The notes beneath the pieces were generated by a model. The model had not been told where the DNA came from. It saw only the letters and a program-made list of their open reading frames with translations, and did not search any database. Positions 8,253 to 16,204 of a stretch of DNA of 51,986 nt are shown here, one piece after another. The stretch is from Deltaproteobacteria bacterium (lineage in GTDB: Bacteria > Myxococcota_A > JAADFL01): NCBI GenBank assembly GCA_013152945.1, contig JAADFL010000080.1:1-51986 (forward strand), written 5' to 3'. Each line of letters starts with the position of its first letter. Positions within the stretch are counted from its first letter, which is position 1. A program made the position numbers and the translations under genes.

Positions 8253-9959
8253 ATGATAACGGCCTTGTTTCTGGGAAATTTCAAGCCATTTGATGGGAGG
8301 TTACACAGGATCCCCCTTCGACCGCTCACGCTCATTTACGGCCAGAACAGCTCTGGCAAGAGTTCGATATTGCAGGCTCTCTTATTGATGAAGCAGTCGT
8401 TTGAAATGTCGAATTCATATCCTCCTGATCTAATTACCAATGGCATGCACGTAAAATTAGGAGATTACAGAACACTTGTACACAATCACAGGCAAGACGA
8501 GTCTGTTACGTTCGGGTTCAGTTTTTTTGGAGATGACAGTGATAAGCCAATTTTATTAATGGAATATTCACCGATCTCTTATGAGCCTGATAAAATAACA
8601 CCAATCACTTGTGATACTATCCAGGTCAAAAGGTGGGGGGACGAACTGCCTATTATACTTACAAATGTTCTGGGAGTTCAGGGGCATAACGAGTGGAGCC
8701 ATGAGTTTGGCTATGAGCTTGATTACGATAATGGCGATTGGTTTTGTTTTTCAGGTACAGATCCCAAGTGGCTAGAGAGTGTTATCAAGAGAGTGCCCGA
8801 GGAGGAATTAAAAGGAATTGACGATCTGGATCTTCTATGTTCGGCCCTTTGCGAGGGTAGTAAAATCAAGCTTGATAGTAAGGTCTTTGACAGCGACTGT
8901 TTATATAAAAAAGAAATGGATAGAAAAGATACAGTGTCTTCAGATACTATGGCCTTCGATGACTTTGATGACCTACTGGATAACAGCTTCGTAATTGCGC
9001 CGAATGATAATTATGGCTTCACAAGTTACAGGTTTCTCTCACAGGAGGGGGGATGGGATATTGAGGTAACGGGTAAGCGCCAGCTTTTTTGGGATCTTGC
9101 AAAAAGAATTATTGAACGGCGAAAAAATGCTTCTGTTGAAAAAAAATGCAAAAAAGCTATTGAGTTGATTCTCGAGAGCATCGATCTTGCCGAAAAGGAA
9201 GTAGATCGATTTCTCGCTTTAACAATAGATTTAATCAAGAAGTATCATTTGAAGCAGCTTAACCAATTAGAAGTTGAGCTTAGCAAGATCAATTATCTTG
9301 GAGCGTTCAGGAAACAACCCGAGAGGTTTATGGATCCATCTGTCAGGGGTAGCGACTACGTAGGGGGTGATGGCAAATATACTTCTGCAATCTTGCGTGA
9401 CGCATCGAAGCGCGAGATAGTAAACGAATGGTTGAAGAAGATGGAAATACATTATGAGCTTGGGATAGGACAGCAGATAATACCTGACTTTGGTTTCGTA
9501 GAATGGTTGAGGCTATCTGAGAAGTCAGGAGACTACTCGATCCCGTTGACGATTAGAGACGTTGGATTTGGTATATCGCAGGTTCTGCCGGTCGTGGTGC
9601 AGGCTGTCGCTGGTATGGAGCAGCTATTGTGCATAGAGGAGCCGGAGATTCATGTCCATCCTAAATTGCAGGCGGAGATAGGAGAGCTTTTGGCCCATGT
9701 TGTCTATGATTTCGATGCATCGGAAGTGAAACCCGAGCAACAGGTCATTGTGGAAACACATAGTGAGAACCTGACTTTGCGTATTAATAGGCGGATACGT
9801 GAAGGGAAGTTACCGAATGATATATTTCAAATAATATATGTTGATCACGAAAATGGTCGAGCAATTATTCATCCGATAACAGTCGGCCCAGATGGCGAAT
9901 TTGATAATGAATGGCCTGATGGATTCTTTGAGGAGGATGCTCATGAGCTCCTCGATTGA
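8253..9959 (+). CDS. AAA/OLD-like ATPase with DUF3696-type C-terminus
   Basis: A 568-residue ABC/SMC-like ATPase starting 6 bp after the RAMP gene. The Walker A motif GQNSSGKSS is at residues 30-38. The Walker B region LLCIEEPEIHVHP has acidic residues at 462-463, followed by the D-loop/H-loop segment ETHSENL at 501-507. The C-terminus (DGEFDNEWPDGFFEED) matches DUF3696, which accompanies RecF/OLD-like ATPases in defence loci. After about the first 130 bases the gene is visibly more AT-rich than the cas genes, with codon use typical of recently acquired DNA. It overlaps the next gene by 17 bp. It probably acts with that partner as a nucleotide-dependent sensor or loader. The link to cyclic oligoadenylate signalling is untested. 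Confidence 0.82.
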   Translation: MITALFLGNFKPFDGRLHRIPLRPLTLIYGQNSSGKSSILQALLLMKQSFEMSNSYPPDLITNGMHVKLGDYRTLVHNHRQDESVTFGFSFFGDDSDKPILLMEYSPISYEPDKITPITCDTIQVKRWGDELPIILTNVLGVQGHNEWSHEFGYELDYDNGDWFCFSGTDPKWLESVIKRVPEEELKGIDDLDLLCSALCEGSKIKLDSKVFDSDCLYKKEMDRKDTVSSDTMAFDDFDDLLDNSFVIAPNDNYGFTSYRFLSQEGGWDIEVTGKRQLFWDLAKRIIERRKNASVEKKCKKAIELILESIDLAEKEVDRFLALTIDLIKKYHLKQLNQLEVELSKINYLGAFRKQPERFMDPSVRGSDYVGGDGKYTSAILRDASKREIVNEWLKKMEIHYELGIGQQIIPDFGFVEWLRLSEKSGDYSIPLTIRDVGFGISQVLPVVVQAVAGMEQLLCIEEPEIHVHPKLQAEIGELLAHVVYDFDASEVKPEQQVIVETHSENLTLRINRRIREGKLPNDIFQIIYVDHENGRAIIHPITVGPDGEFDNEWPDGFFEEDAHELLD

Positions 9960-10932
9960 TGAATCTGTTTCGGTGGTGCCATTTTCTCTTGATATCGCAG
10001 GAAGTGAAGCTTCAAAGAAAAAAGAATATTCTGATGAAATACTAAACTGTTCTACGGGTTGGTTGAGGAAATTTTGGAAAAGATCTGGAGTACTTTTGTA
10101 CGACAGGGAAAAGATAGAGCGCCTTAGGCAACTTCTACCTATGCGTGCAAAGAAAATTTTAATAGATTCATTAAGCAATTTGCCAAAAATAGATAAAAAT
10201 ATGATTGGGGAAAGCCTTCCACATAGTGTTAAAAAAGAAAAAATACATATTATTACATCCAGAAATGAACGCGGTGAAAAACACTTTCCAATAGAAGAGA
10301 TACTTGGAAGTACGCTTGCAGAAGCGGCTACAAATATCTATGGGTGGCATTTCCCGATAAAACATCCTATAAGTAAGGTGGCATCATTACTTGAGCTGCC
10401 TTTTAGGCTTTTCCTTTTGGGTGCCCTAAAAGAGCTTGTAATATTTGATAGATTTATTGGAGTTCAAATTTTAAGGAAGGAAAATGATGGATTCCAATAC
10501 CTATTGAGGGCACTGGCAGAGATAATCGGAACGGCACCTAATAATATAAGAGAAGAAAGGACGAACTTGAAGATATATACCTGTTATAATACCCCGATAG
10601 ATAATGAGACACATAGACGATGTGAAAAAGATAAGGTAGTGGAGGCACTAACTGAAATGGTGGACCTTTTAAGGAAGGAAAATAAATTATTTGAGAGAAT
10701 GACCATAAAATGCTTTTTAACCAAGGATGACTGGAACCTAAGGAAATTTTCGCACCATCGATATATCAGGATTGGTGCTTTTGCATGGCTTATAGATCCG
10801 GGATTCCAGGCATTTGGTGATAAGGGCAAGATAATTAAGGAAACTTATTGCCTTAGGTATAGAACAGAGGATGCCAAGAAGTGTGAAAAGGATTTCAAGG
10901 CCAAGTCTGAATGTCAACAGATTGCATTGTGA
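9943..10932 (+). CDS. Unrecognised partner of the DUF3696 ATPase (possible nuclease)
   Basis: A 329-residue protein. The ATG at 9943 has AGGAGG six bases upstream, whereas the ATG at 9937 would have none at proper spacing. It lies inside the end of the ATPase gene, a strong sign of coupled translation. I do not recognise the family. The N-terminal third is helical with WLRKFWKRSGVLLY. The middle has alternating beta/alpha character (IHIITSRNERGEK, LLELPFRLFLLGALKELVIFDRFIG). A polar motif SHHRYIRIG at 270-278 is followed by WLIDPGFQAFGDKG, loosely like the histidine motif of PLD-type effectors. It is the most AT-rich gene in the window. A toxin or nuclease role is guessed from its position behind an OLD-like ATPase. 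Confidence 0.6.
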   Translation: MSSSIDESVSVVPFSLDIAGSEASKKKEYSDEILNCSTGWLRKFWKRSGVLLYDREKIERLRQLLPMRAKKILIDSLSNLPKIDKNMIGESLPHSVKKEKIHIITSRNERGEKHFPIEEILGSTLAEAATNIYGWHFPIKHPISKVASLLELPFRLFLLGALKELVIFDRFIGVQILRKENDGFQYLLRALAEIIGTAPNNIREERTNLKIYTCYNTPIDNETHRRCEKDKVVEALTEMVDLLRKENKLFERMTIKCFLTKDDWNLRKFSHHRYIRIGAFAWLIDPGFQAFGDKGKIIKETYCLRYRTEDAKKCEKDFKAKSECQQIAL

Positions 10933-10976
10933 AGGTATGTTTAATGTAACCGGGGACTAGATAAGAGCCTCAAAAA

Positions 10977-12719
10977 CTACTCTCCAAGCCAAAAGGCCTC
11001 CCCTTCTTTTAAAGGCTCTTTTTCTTGTTCACTGGGTATTCTCTTATCAACGAGGCCGAAGCGGCTAACGGGTATAGCCAGCCTTTTCGCCTCATCAGCT
11101 ATTTTCTCGGCGGCAATACCCATTAGAGTGGTGCCGCCGGTGATATTAACAAAAACATGTTCAACACCAAGCAGTTCTTTTCGAACACTCTTGATCAGCT
11201 TTTCCAAGCTTTCTATGTCTGAATAAGGATCAGTCATAACCAACGGGAAGACTTTTCCTTTGTAATTGGCTTTGCCAATAGCTTCGTCGATAAATCCTTT
11301 TGTATCTTTCGAGCAAATAACGAATGTTTTGGTTATGGGGTGGTCGCTAGCCTTTTCGGCTGTTTTTATTGCGCTGAAGAGTACGCCGGGCTGCATTCCA
11401 ATGGGGCTTACCAATACTGTAGCATTTGCAGATGAGCCGATAGACAGGGCAATTTCATTAAAATCATGTAAGTAGTCATGCCAATACGAAAGAGCTCTCT
11501 TTAGATTAGCAATGAACTGTCTGTCTGATAGTGATTGTGGCCTCATACCATGGTGGTGATAGGAATTGCGTAGCTCGGAAAGTAGCCCCCAGAATTCCCC
11601 AAGCTGTACCTGATCTTTTGTCAAGGCAGATTTGAGGTCTTCATCTTTTGAGATAGCGGCGATGGCACCTAGCCAACTTGCTGCTCGTATACGAACATTA
11701 TAGTAATCTAGCCAATTGCATTTCGGATCCATTAACCAAGTTATCCACGTTACTATGTATTCATCCATTAGGCCCAATGCTGTCGCAACGCTTCCGTGCT
11801 CAAGCAGGTCATCTATTAGGCGGGCCTGGCGTTCAAGCTCTTCTCTCGATAGTGAGAGCTTGCTCTTCCATCCTGATCCAGATAGATTGTCTAGCACCTC
11901 AAAGGGCTCCATGGTTTCTAATAACAAGTCTACAAGCTCACCAGAAAGCGGTAGATGGCATCTGTTTTGTAGCAGCCTCTTGAAAGGCTTGGAGCTTTTA
12001 TCGCGGAAACGTTTAATTATTTGACCAAGCTCGATAGGTAACCCAGATAGGTACATCTCTGATATTATCTTTAGGTTCTTTGCGATATCGTAGGAGGCAG
12101 GTTCTTGTGGCCCGTTTTCTAGTAGATTTGCTATTGCATGGGCACTACCTATTTCTCGGAGAACCTGTATGGCATGAAACCATTTGGGCAGCAACAGCAA
12201 GGGTGTAAGATCAAAAAATGGGCTTGGTTTGTTTCGTTGCAGCAAGCCATAATATGCTCCACGTATGCGAACATTTCGCAATGCAGCAAGGTAAAGAACG
12301 GCCGTATATGTCAAAAATGAGAAATGGCGCAACCCGTGAGTAATGTCTACGGTCAGTTCAATCCCTCCTTTGGCAGAAATGGCTTTTGAAACCTTTGTCA
12401 GGAATTCATCGATACTTCTTGGCTCATGGCTTGAGGACACATCGATTGAACCAACCTTATAGTGCTTGGAGAGGGCATCCCATAAAAGGGGATAGCTTTC
12501 CTCTTTTGCATCTGGTGTGCATATTGCCAATATCGTATCAGGTCTTTCTGGCTTGTCCAGTAAATTTAGCAGCGCAATTGGAGCGAGCTTGGCAGCCGAT
12601 GTCTTTCCTCCAAAGGAGTAATAGGCCTCTTGTGGGGCTTTCCCTAGAACGGTTAGAAGGACATGGTTTGATGTTGGTTCCCTATGGCTGGCAGCTTTCA
12701 CCTGATTCGGATCGAACAT
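10977..12719 (-). CDS. Double-CARF HEPN ribonuclease (Csx1/TM1812-like)
   Basis: A 580-residue protein on the strand opposite the effector operon. The N-terminal CARF domain (about 20-200) has the DxTHG signature DITHGLRHF at 125-133, typical of TM1812/Csx1-type sensors of cyclic oligoadenylates. A central helical part contains RNSYHH, a HEPN RNase motif (Rx4H, R384 and H389). The C-terminal 140 residues form a second CARF-like Rossmann domain, with LVSPIGMQPGVLFSAIK near 436-452 and VNITGGTTLMGIAA at 524-537. When Cas10 makes the messenger, such proteins cut RNA non-specifically. Two CARF domains flanking one HEPN in a single chain is unusual. It is convergent with the ATPase pair. A 247-bp gap upstream leaves room for its own promoter. 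Confidence 0.85.
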   Translation of the reverse strand: MFDPNQVKAASHREPTSNHVLLTVLGKAPQEAYYSFGGKTSAAKLAPIALLNLLDKPERPDTILAICTPDAKEESYPLLWDALSKHYKVGSIDVSSSHEPRSIDEFLTKVSKAISAKGGIELTVDITHGLRHFSFLTYTAVLYLAALRNVRIRGAYYGLLQRNKPSPFFDLTPLLLLPKWFHAIQVLREIGSAHAIANLLENGPQEPASYDIAKNLKIISEMYLSGLPIELGQIIKRFRDKSSKPFKRLLQNRCHLPLSGELVDLLLETMEPFEVLDNLSGSGWKSKLSLSREELERQARLIDDLLEHGSVATALGLMDEYIVTWITWLMDPKCNWLDYYNVRIRAASWLGAIAAISKDEDLKSALTKDQVQLGEFWGLLSELRNSYHHHGMRPQSLSDRQFIANLKRALSYWHDYLHDFNEIALSIGSSANATVLVSPIGMQPGVLFSAIKTAEKASDHPITKTFVICSKDTKGFIDEAIGKANYKGKVFPLVMTDPYSDIESLEKLIKSVRKELLGVEHVFVNITGGTTLMGIAAEKIADEAKRLAIPVSRFGLVDKRIPSEQEKEPLKEGEAFWLGE

Positions 12720-12966
12720 CTTTAAGCACCCACCTTCTTTATTGATAAGGAGTTAAGAGCTAAAGCCTCCCAAAATATTTACGCTTCTTGTGCTTTTTTA
12801 AAGTATGCCAAATAAAGCAATGCTTGATTTTTATATGTTTGTCAATAGTTGGCCGGTGATTACTGATTGATGCCGGGTATGGAAGAATCAATCAAAACCA
12901 AGGGACCCTCATTGGAGTGTCAGATTACAGTGGCCTGTAATGTCATCTATTACGGAGGGAAAGGCC

Positions 12967-13263
12967 ATGGGTACGAGTGACCTTGTAAGTGGCCTCATGG
13001 CCCTCCTCGACTCGGGTGACGAGGAGAGCGCAAGGGCATTACTCAAGAATCGTGATACGTCCGCCATAGTTGACTCTGGCTTCCACCTGGGCCTGGCAAA
13101 GGTCGCCGAGGAACTCGGCGAGGCATCCAGGGCTGCCACGGAGTACAACTACTCACTTCGGGATGATCCAAAGAACGTCGATGCAATGCTAGGCTTGGCA
13201 AGGCTTCGTGCCGACATGGGCCAGGTGGACAAGGCTCTCACCAGCCCTCCCTACCCAGGTTGA
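12967..13263 (+). pseudogene. Truncated tetratricopeptide-repeat protein
   Basis: An ATG behind GGAGGG opens a frame of about 98 residues. It begins MGTSDLVSGLMALLDSG and carries TPR-like helices (FHLGLAKVAEELGEASRAA and VDAMLGLARLRADMGQVDKA). After VDKAL the sequence changes abruptly to LTSPPYPG and stops in repeat-rich DNA at 13264 onward, so the protein breaks off in the middle of a TPR helix. This suggests the 3' part was lost when the repeat and decayed CRISPR DNA were joined. The base composition of the surviving part resembles the cas genes. Its original role is unknown. It might still be translated as a short peptide. Confidence 0.6.
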
Positions 13264-13300
13264 TTTTCTGGGTACCTAAAATATGCTGTTATTTCACGAA

Positions 13301-13328
13301 GTAGGGGCGGTTCGCGAACCACCCCTAC
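13301..13328. repeat. Inverted repeat centred on GGTTCGCGAACC
   Basis: Two 14-nt arms (GTAGGGGCGGTTCG / CGAACCACCCCTAC) are complementary except for one position and have no loop. No T-run follows, so it is more like a dispersed palindromic element than a terminator. A related but shorter palindrome occurs at 13841-13860. The two flank the decayed CRISPR array and the 42-residue peptide gene. Confidence 0.7.
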
Positions 13329-13377
13329 GAGATCCAATCCTAATAATTTGCATTTTTTCACCTGGACCAGGCCGGCT

Positions 13378-13470
13378 TTCCACGCCCTCACCTCTTTTTG
13401 TCCACCTCTCCCGCAGAGCAGGCTAGGGGGATTGTTTGGTGCCAACGATTCCAGGGGCAACGGGAATTTT
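13378..13470 (-). repeat. Dispersed composite repeat, family B (inverted copy)
   Basis: This stretch reads, on the reverse strand, like 36563-36655: CCCTGGAATCG, TTGGTRCCA-like spacer, then CCCTCG/CCTAG, CTCTGCGGGAGAGG and a GGTGAGGGCG tail. The window end (51940-51986) carries the start of a third copy. This copy has diverged and lost part of the TCCCCCTCGCCC segment. It lies between the truncated TPR gene and the decayed CRISPR repeats and so marks a rearranged junction. Confidence 0.6.
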
Positions 13471-13481
13471 TGACATTTTAA

Positions 13482-13664
13482 TTCGGCTATCGCACCCGGT
13501 TAAGAGGGGATTGAGACTACACCTTTGAAGAAACTGCTTTTGAGAACTCTTTCAGTTCGAATATCTTCTCCAATTAGGAGGAGATCGAGACTCCATGTCA
13601 GATTAGTGTCAGTATCCGCGTCTATGTATTCGAAGACCTCCCCTGGTCGAGAGGGGAATGAGAC
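13482..13664 (+). CRISPR. Decayed CRISPR array, three 36-bp repeats
   Basis: Three segments of exactly 36 bp begin with TTCG and end with GAGAC: 13482-13517, 13556-13591 and 13629-13664. Their cores are GGTTAAGAGGGGATTGAGAC, AATTAGGAGGAGATCGAGAC and GGTCGAGAGGGGAATGAGAC. They agree pairwise at about 23-26 of 36 positions. The intervening unique segments are 38 and 37 bp, the normal spacer size. Copies two and three can each form a 6-7 bp hairpin upstream of the 3' tag, as type III repeats do; copy one cannot. The constant period and conserved ends point to an old array. The sequence divergence says it is not under active acquisition. No other array is visible in the window. Confidence 0.6.
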
Positions 13665-13697
13665 TAATAGCTCGGTTAGAGCAAAAGGAGTTTAGAT

Positions 13698-13826
13698 ATG
13701 AAAGTTGCAATTATTCTGATTTTGATCGCCGGAGCATTTTTAGGCGCAACTGGCCCGGCCGAGGCGGTTCGACTCGTAGCTGATGGGCTGGCGCAGCTAG
13801 TGCTAGCCCTCATTTCGATTCTCTAA
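13698..13826 (+). CDS. 42-residue hydrophobic peptide
   Basis: An ATG eight bases after AAAAGGAG encodes 42 residues starting MKVAIILILIAGAFLGA, a single membrane-spanning or signal-like helix. A short polar turn (PAEAVRLVADG) and a second hydrophobic segment LAQLVLALISIL follow, ending in TAA. No family is recognised. Good ribosome binding and an entirely apolar composition argue for a real membrane microprotein rather than a chance frame. It opens the plus-strand cassette that ends with a similar 38-residue peptide at 16976. It lies directly after the last clear degenerate CRISPR repeat. Candidates are a holin-like toxin, a small subunit of a membrane complex, or a secreted peptide. Confidence 0.5.
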   Translation: MKVAIILILIAGAFLGATGPAEAVRLVADGLAQLVLALISIL

Positions 13827-13840
13827 AGGAGAAGCTGCCT

Positions 13841-13860
13841 GGGCGGTTCACGAACCGCCC
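13841..13860. repeat. Palindrome GGGCGGTTC-AC-GAACCGCCC
   Basis: Perfect 9-bp arms are separated by two bases. This is the same palindrome family as 13301-13328. No U-tract follows, so a rho-independent terminator is unlikely although a hairpin would form in RNA after the 42-residue peptide gene. Confidence 0.65.
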
Positions 13861-13867
13861 TATCGGG

Positions 13868-13903
13868 TGAGGGAAAATATTGTCTTTAGGAGGAGATTAA
13901 GAC
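13868..13903 (+). repeat. Possible fourth, half-conserved CRISPR-like repeat
   Basis: The 3' sixteen bases (AGGAGGAGATTAAGAC) match the second repeat of the decayed array at 14 of 16 positions, while the 5' half does not match. It lies 203 bp beyond the third repeat, with the 42-residue peptide gene and a palindrome between them. It could be a terminal repeat separated from the array by an insertion, or a chance match to a purine-rich motif. Confidence 0.35.
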
Positions 13904-13968
13904 GATACGCCGATGCACCAGGTCTTATCTTCCGCGGATCCGGCAAGAATTGGAAGGAGGCAAAACCC

Positions 13969-14397
13969 ATGAACAAAAAAGAAGGAGAACTTCTCCTGCT
14001 CGCGGTGATCACGTACTTGGGCACCGGCGCCGGGATACTGGCGCTTGTAATAGGTTGGAGCCTCGACCGCGCAGGGGCCTTCCACAGCTCGCCTGTTACG
14101 CCCATAGCCATAGGCGTGTGGTCGTTCTTTGCGCTCTTGTACCCACTCGTGCATGATGCAAAAAAGGAAGAAGAAACTGCGAAAAAGGCGGTCTCTGAAG
14201 AGGACTTGTTTGCAGAGCTGATGAAAAGGGCAAAGAAATACCAAGCGAAAGCTCCGGATCTGGAAGAGCAAGCAGTCATTAAGCCTTTGAGAAAGAAACC
14301 GGAATACAAGCGCAATGTCAGTGGTCTCAAGATAGGCTTGAACAAGTCGGCCAAGGTTACGAAGAAAGAAATACCTGAAGCCAATAACAAGAGATAA
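13969..14397 (+). CDS. Two-TM membrane protein with charged cytoplasmic tail
   Basis: The ATG at 13969 follows GGAAGGAGG and is preferred to the upstream in-frame codon at 13867, giving 142 residues. Two hydrophobic helices are evident: about residues 8-29 (LLLLAVITYLGTGAGILALV) and about 44-62 (VTPIAIGVWSFFALLYPLV). About 75 residues of Lys/Glu-rich, probably cytoplasmic, helical tail follow. No family is recognised. It lies in the plus-strand cassette between the 42-residue peptide and the YdjM-like gene, each with its own strong Shine-Dalgarno sequence. A further 183 bp separate it from the next gene; they contain an imperfect inverted repeat around 14500-14545 and perhaps a promoter. Confidence 0.6.
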   Translation: MNKKEGELLLLAVITYLGTGAGILALVIGWSLDRAGAFHSSPVTPIAIGVWSFFALLYPLVHDAKKEEETAKKAVSEEDLFAELMKRAKKYQAKAPDLEEQAVIKPLRKKPEYKRNVSGLKIGLNKSAKVTKKEIPEANNKR

Positions 14398-14580
14398 TAC
14401 CATAAACCAGGGCCACCCGGAAAACGGCTGCAGAAAAGAATAAAGCAATGGGAGTATGGGGTGTTCCTGACATTATTTTATGGGTAAGCGGACATCCATG
14501 GTCAGACGGACAAAAATATTCATTTCTTTTTTGTCAGACCAGGTCATATTCCGTCGTCCTCTTTCCCAGGAGGTAAAAGC

Positions 14581-15510
14581 ATGACTGTAAAGATACCCGT
14601 AATTGAAACCTATGTGCCGGCACTACAATCATTGCCGCCCGACAGGGCAGGGGCATGGAGCACATTCTTTGACGAGTTTGCCTATGCAATAAGGAACACC
14701 AAGGGCGATTTGCTTAAACAATGGGCCAAGGACAGTCTTGCAATTGCGATAAAAACCTCTGCGAACCGGGCAAGCAGTTTTATCGGTATGCTTTCAGCGG
14801 TTGCAAGAGGCGCATACAACGAGTTCAAGAGGTTTTTAGGTGCACTTTTCAGGTGGGAATTAGGAGCATATTTCAACGATTTGTGCCACAGGCTGTGGAC
14901 AGGACTTAGCGATCTTTGGCACAGGATGCGTACGTTTGTCGGATATGCAAAAGGCTCGGTCATCAATATCTGGAACGCGCCCAGAGAAGTGCTGGTAGAA
15001 CAAGCCGCAGCCCTGCTTGGCGGAGTCCTGGGTTTCATGTTCATGGGAGGTATGGGCGACGGCGGCCTTATCGACGATGATTGGAAGGTGCTGGAAACAC
15101 ACAGGAGCATATTCTTTCATTCAATGTTGATAGCCCTCGGGTTCGAGGTGTGCGTACGAAGCGCGTTTCGGCTCGTCGAGCTCGTGTACCAAGGGCTGCC
15201 AAAGGAACACGGCAGGATTTGGGAGCGTATTTTATCCGTTGGAAACAGGTTCTCCGGAGCACTTGCCAGGGGCGGATGGGTCGGCGTAGCCACGCACCTG
15301 ACAATGGATTCGCATATACAGGGGTGGACCCCGTACAAGGACCTGCCTATCGCGCTTCCGAACTGGGCTCATCATCTTGTCATGGATGTAAATGCGGCTG
15401 GTGCGGGCTGGATTGGCTGGCATTGGCATGACAAAATCAAGAGGCACCTGCGAGTAAACAAGCTGGTTCCGCCACTGGTGGACGGTAAGGCGGTCAAATG
15501 TTTCGATTAG
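14581..15510 (+). CDS. YdjM-like putative metal-dependent membrane protein
   Basis: 309 residues from an ATG behind CCCAGGAGG. The N-terminal half is helical. The C-terminal half has a metal-ligand pattern like that of YdjM/DUF457 membrane hydrolase-like proteins. This consists of GGLIDDDW with acidic residues 165-167, THRSIFFHS with H174 and H180, and, after further hydrophobic helices, ATHLTMDS with H239 and D243. In YdjM relatives these D/H residues line a membrane-embedded metal site, but no substrate is established in general. The protein ends with GWIGWHWHDKIKRHL. Similarity is by motif and spacing only. It is the largest member of the plus-strand cassette and probably sits in the inner membrane. 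Confidence 0.5.
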   Translation: MTVKIPVIETYVPALQSLPPDRAGAWSTFFDEFAYAIRNTKGDLLKQWAKDSLAIAIKTSANRASSFIGMLSAVARGAYNEFKRFLGALFRWELGAYFNDLCHRLWTGLSDLWHRMRTFVGYAKGSVINIWNAPREVLVEQAAALLGGVLGFMFMGGMGDGGLIDDDWKVLETHRSIFFHSMLIALGFEVCVRSAFRLVELVYQGLPKEHGRIWERILSVGNRFSGALARGGWVGVATHLTMDSHIQGWTPYKDLPIALPNWAHHLVMDVNAAGAGWIGWHWHDKIKRHLRVNKLVPPLVDGKAVKCFD

Positions 15511-15617
15511 GCTGCGTAAAGGGAAGAAGGCATGAAATTTTTTAAAGAAATCGTTCCCGGCATCGCGGTTCCGGGAACAGTATTCCCGGGATCGATTACA
15601 GGAACAAGGAGGTAAAA

Positions 15618-16028
15618 ATGTCAGGCGCAACAATGACACAAGGGATAACAGGCAACTTGTTGTACTGGACTTCAAATCTTGCAAGGTTGACCATAGGCAT
15701 TTTGCGTGATCCAAATGTGCCTTCCAGGGCAAAATGGCGGCTTGCTTTTGCAGGTGTATACCTTGTTATCCCAATCGATCTCGTGCCTGAAAAATGGTTC
15801 ACCCACATCGGTTACATCGACGATGCCCTGGTGTTACTCACTGCCTTGAGAAGCCTGCTGGCCGATACCGACGAGGAGATCGCACAAAGGCACTGGGACG
15901 GCAGGCCAAGAGACTTGCAAAGACTGCGTTCGGCGCTCATCCGCTGGGATGACAAGGTCAGGCTGACGCTTCGAAACCTTATCGCAAGGCTGATCGGCAA
16001 CGGGTCCGGGGAAATGAGTACTGCCTGA
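15618..16028 (+). CDS. DUF1232 (YkvA-like) membrane protein
   Basis: 136 residues started by an ATG behind CAAGGAGG. The core AFAGVYLVIPIDLVPEKWFT followed by GYIDDALVLLTALRSLL is the DUF1232 signature (Y..sPiDliPd.ip..GylDD). It forms a short amphipathic/transmembrane hairpin in a large family of unknown biochemical function. The C-terminal 50 residues are charged and helical. The 107-bp gap before it contains GC-rich inverted segments (TTCCCGG / CCGGGAA) near 15553-15592 that could form hairpins. It belongs to the same strand-uniform cassette as its neighbours. Membrane localisation is likely. Confidence 0.75.
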   Translation: MSGATMTQGITGNLLYWTSNLARLTIGILRDPNVPSRAKWRLAFAGVYLVIPIDLVPEKWFTHIGYIDDALVLLTALRSLLADTDEEIAQRHWDGRPRDLQRLRSALIRWDDKVRLTLRNLIARLIGNGSGEMSTA

Positions 16029-16204
16029 CAATAAAAACCTTGCATAATAGTTTTCCTGAAGCTCTGCTTACCTAACGAAAAGAAACAACTTTTTGCCAAA
16101 GGTTTCTGCTCCAGGTGTCGCTACAGGAGCCGTCCGAATGATCGCCCCGGCTTTCAAACCCGGGTGCTGCGATTCCATGTCAGGAACCCTGGTTTTTGCC
16201 TGTC

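Noticed and set aside
8253-10932. Gabija, Septu or retron system
   Set aside because: The ATPase has no TOPRIM domain and no reverse transcriptase or HNH partner is present.
13482-13664. Active CRISPR array
   Set aside because: Repeats differ at about a third of positions, unlike an active array.
13841-13860. Rho-independent terminator after the 42-residue peptide gene
   Set aside because: A perfect hairpin but no following U-run; a related palindrome at 13301 suggests a repeat family instead.
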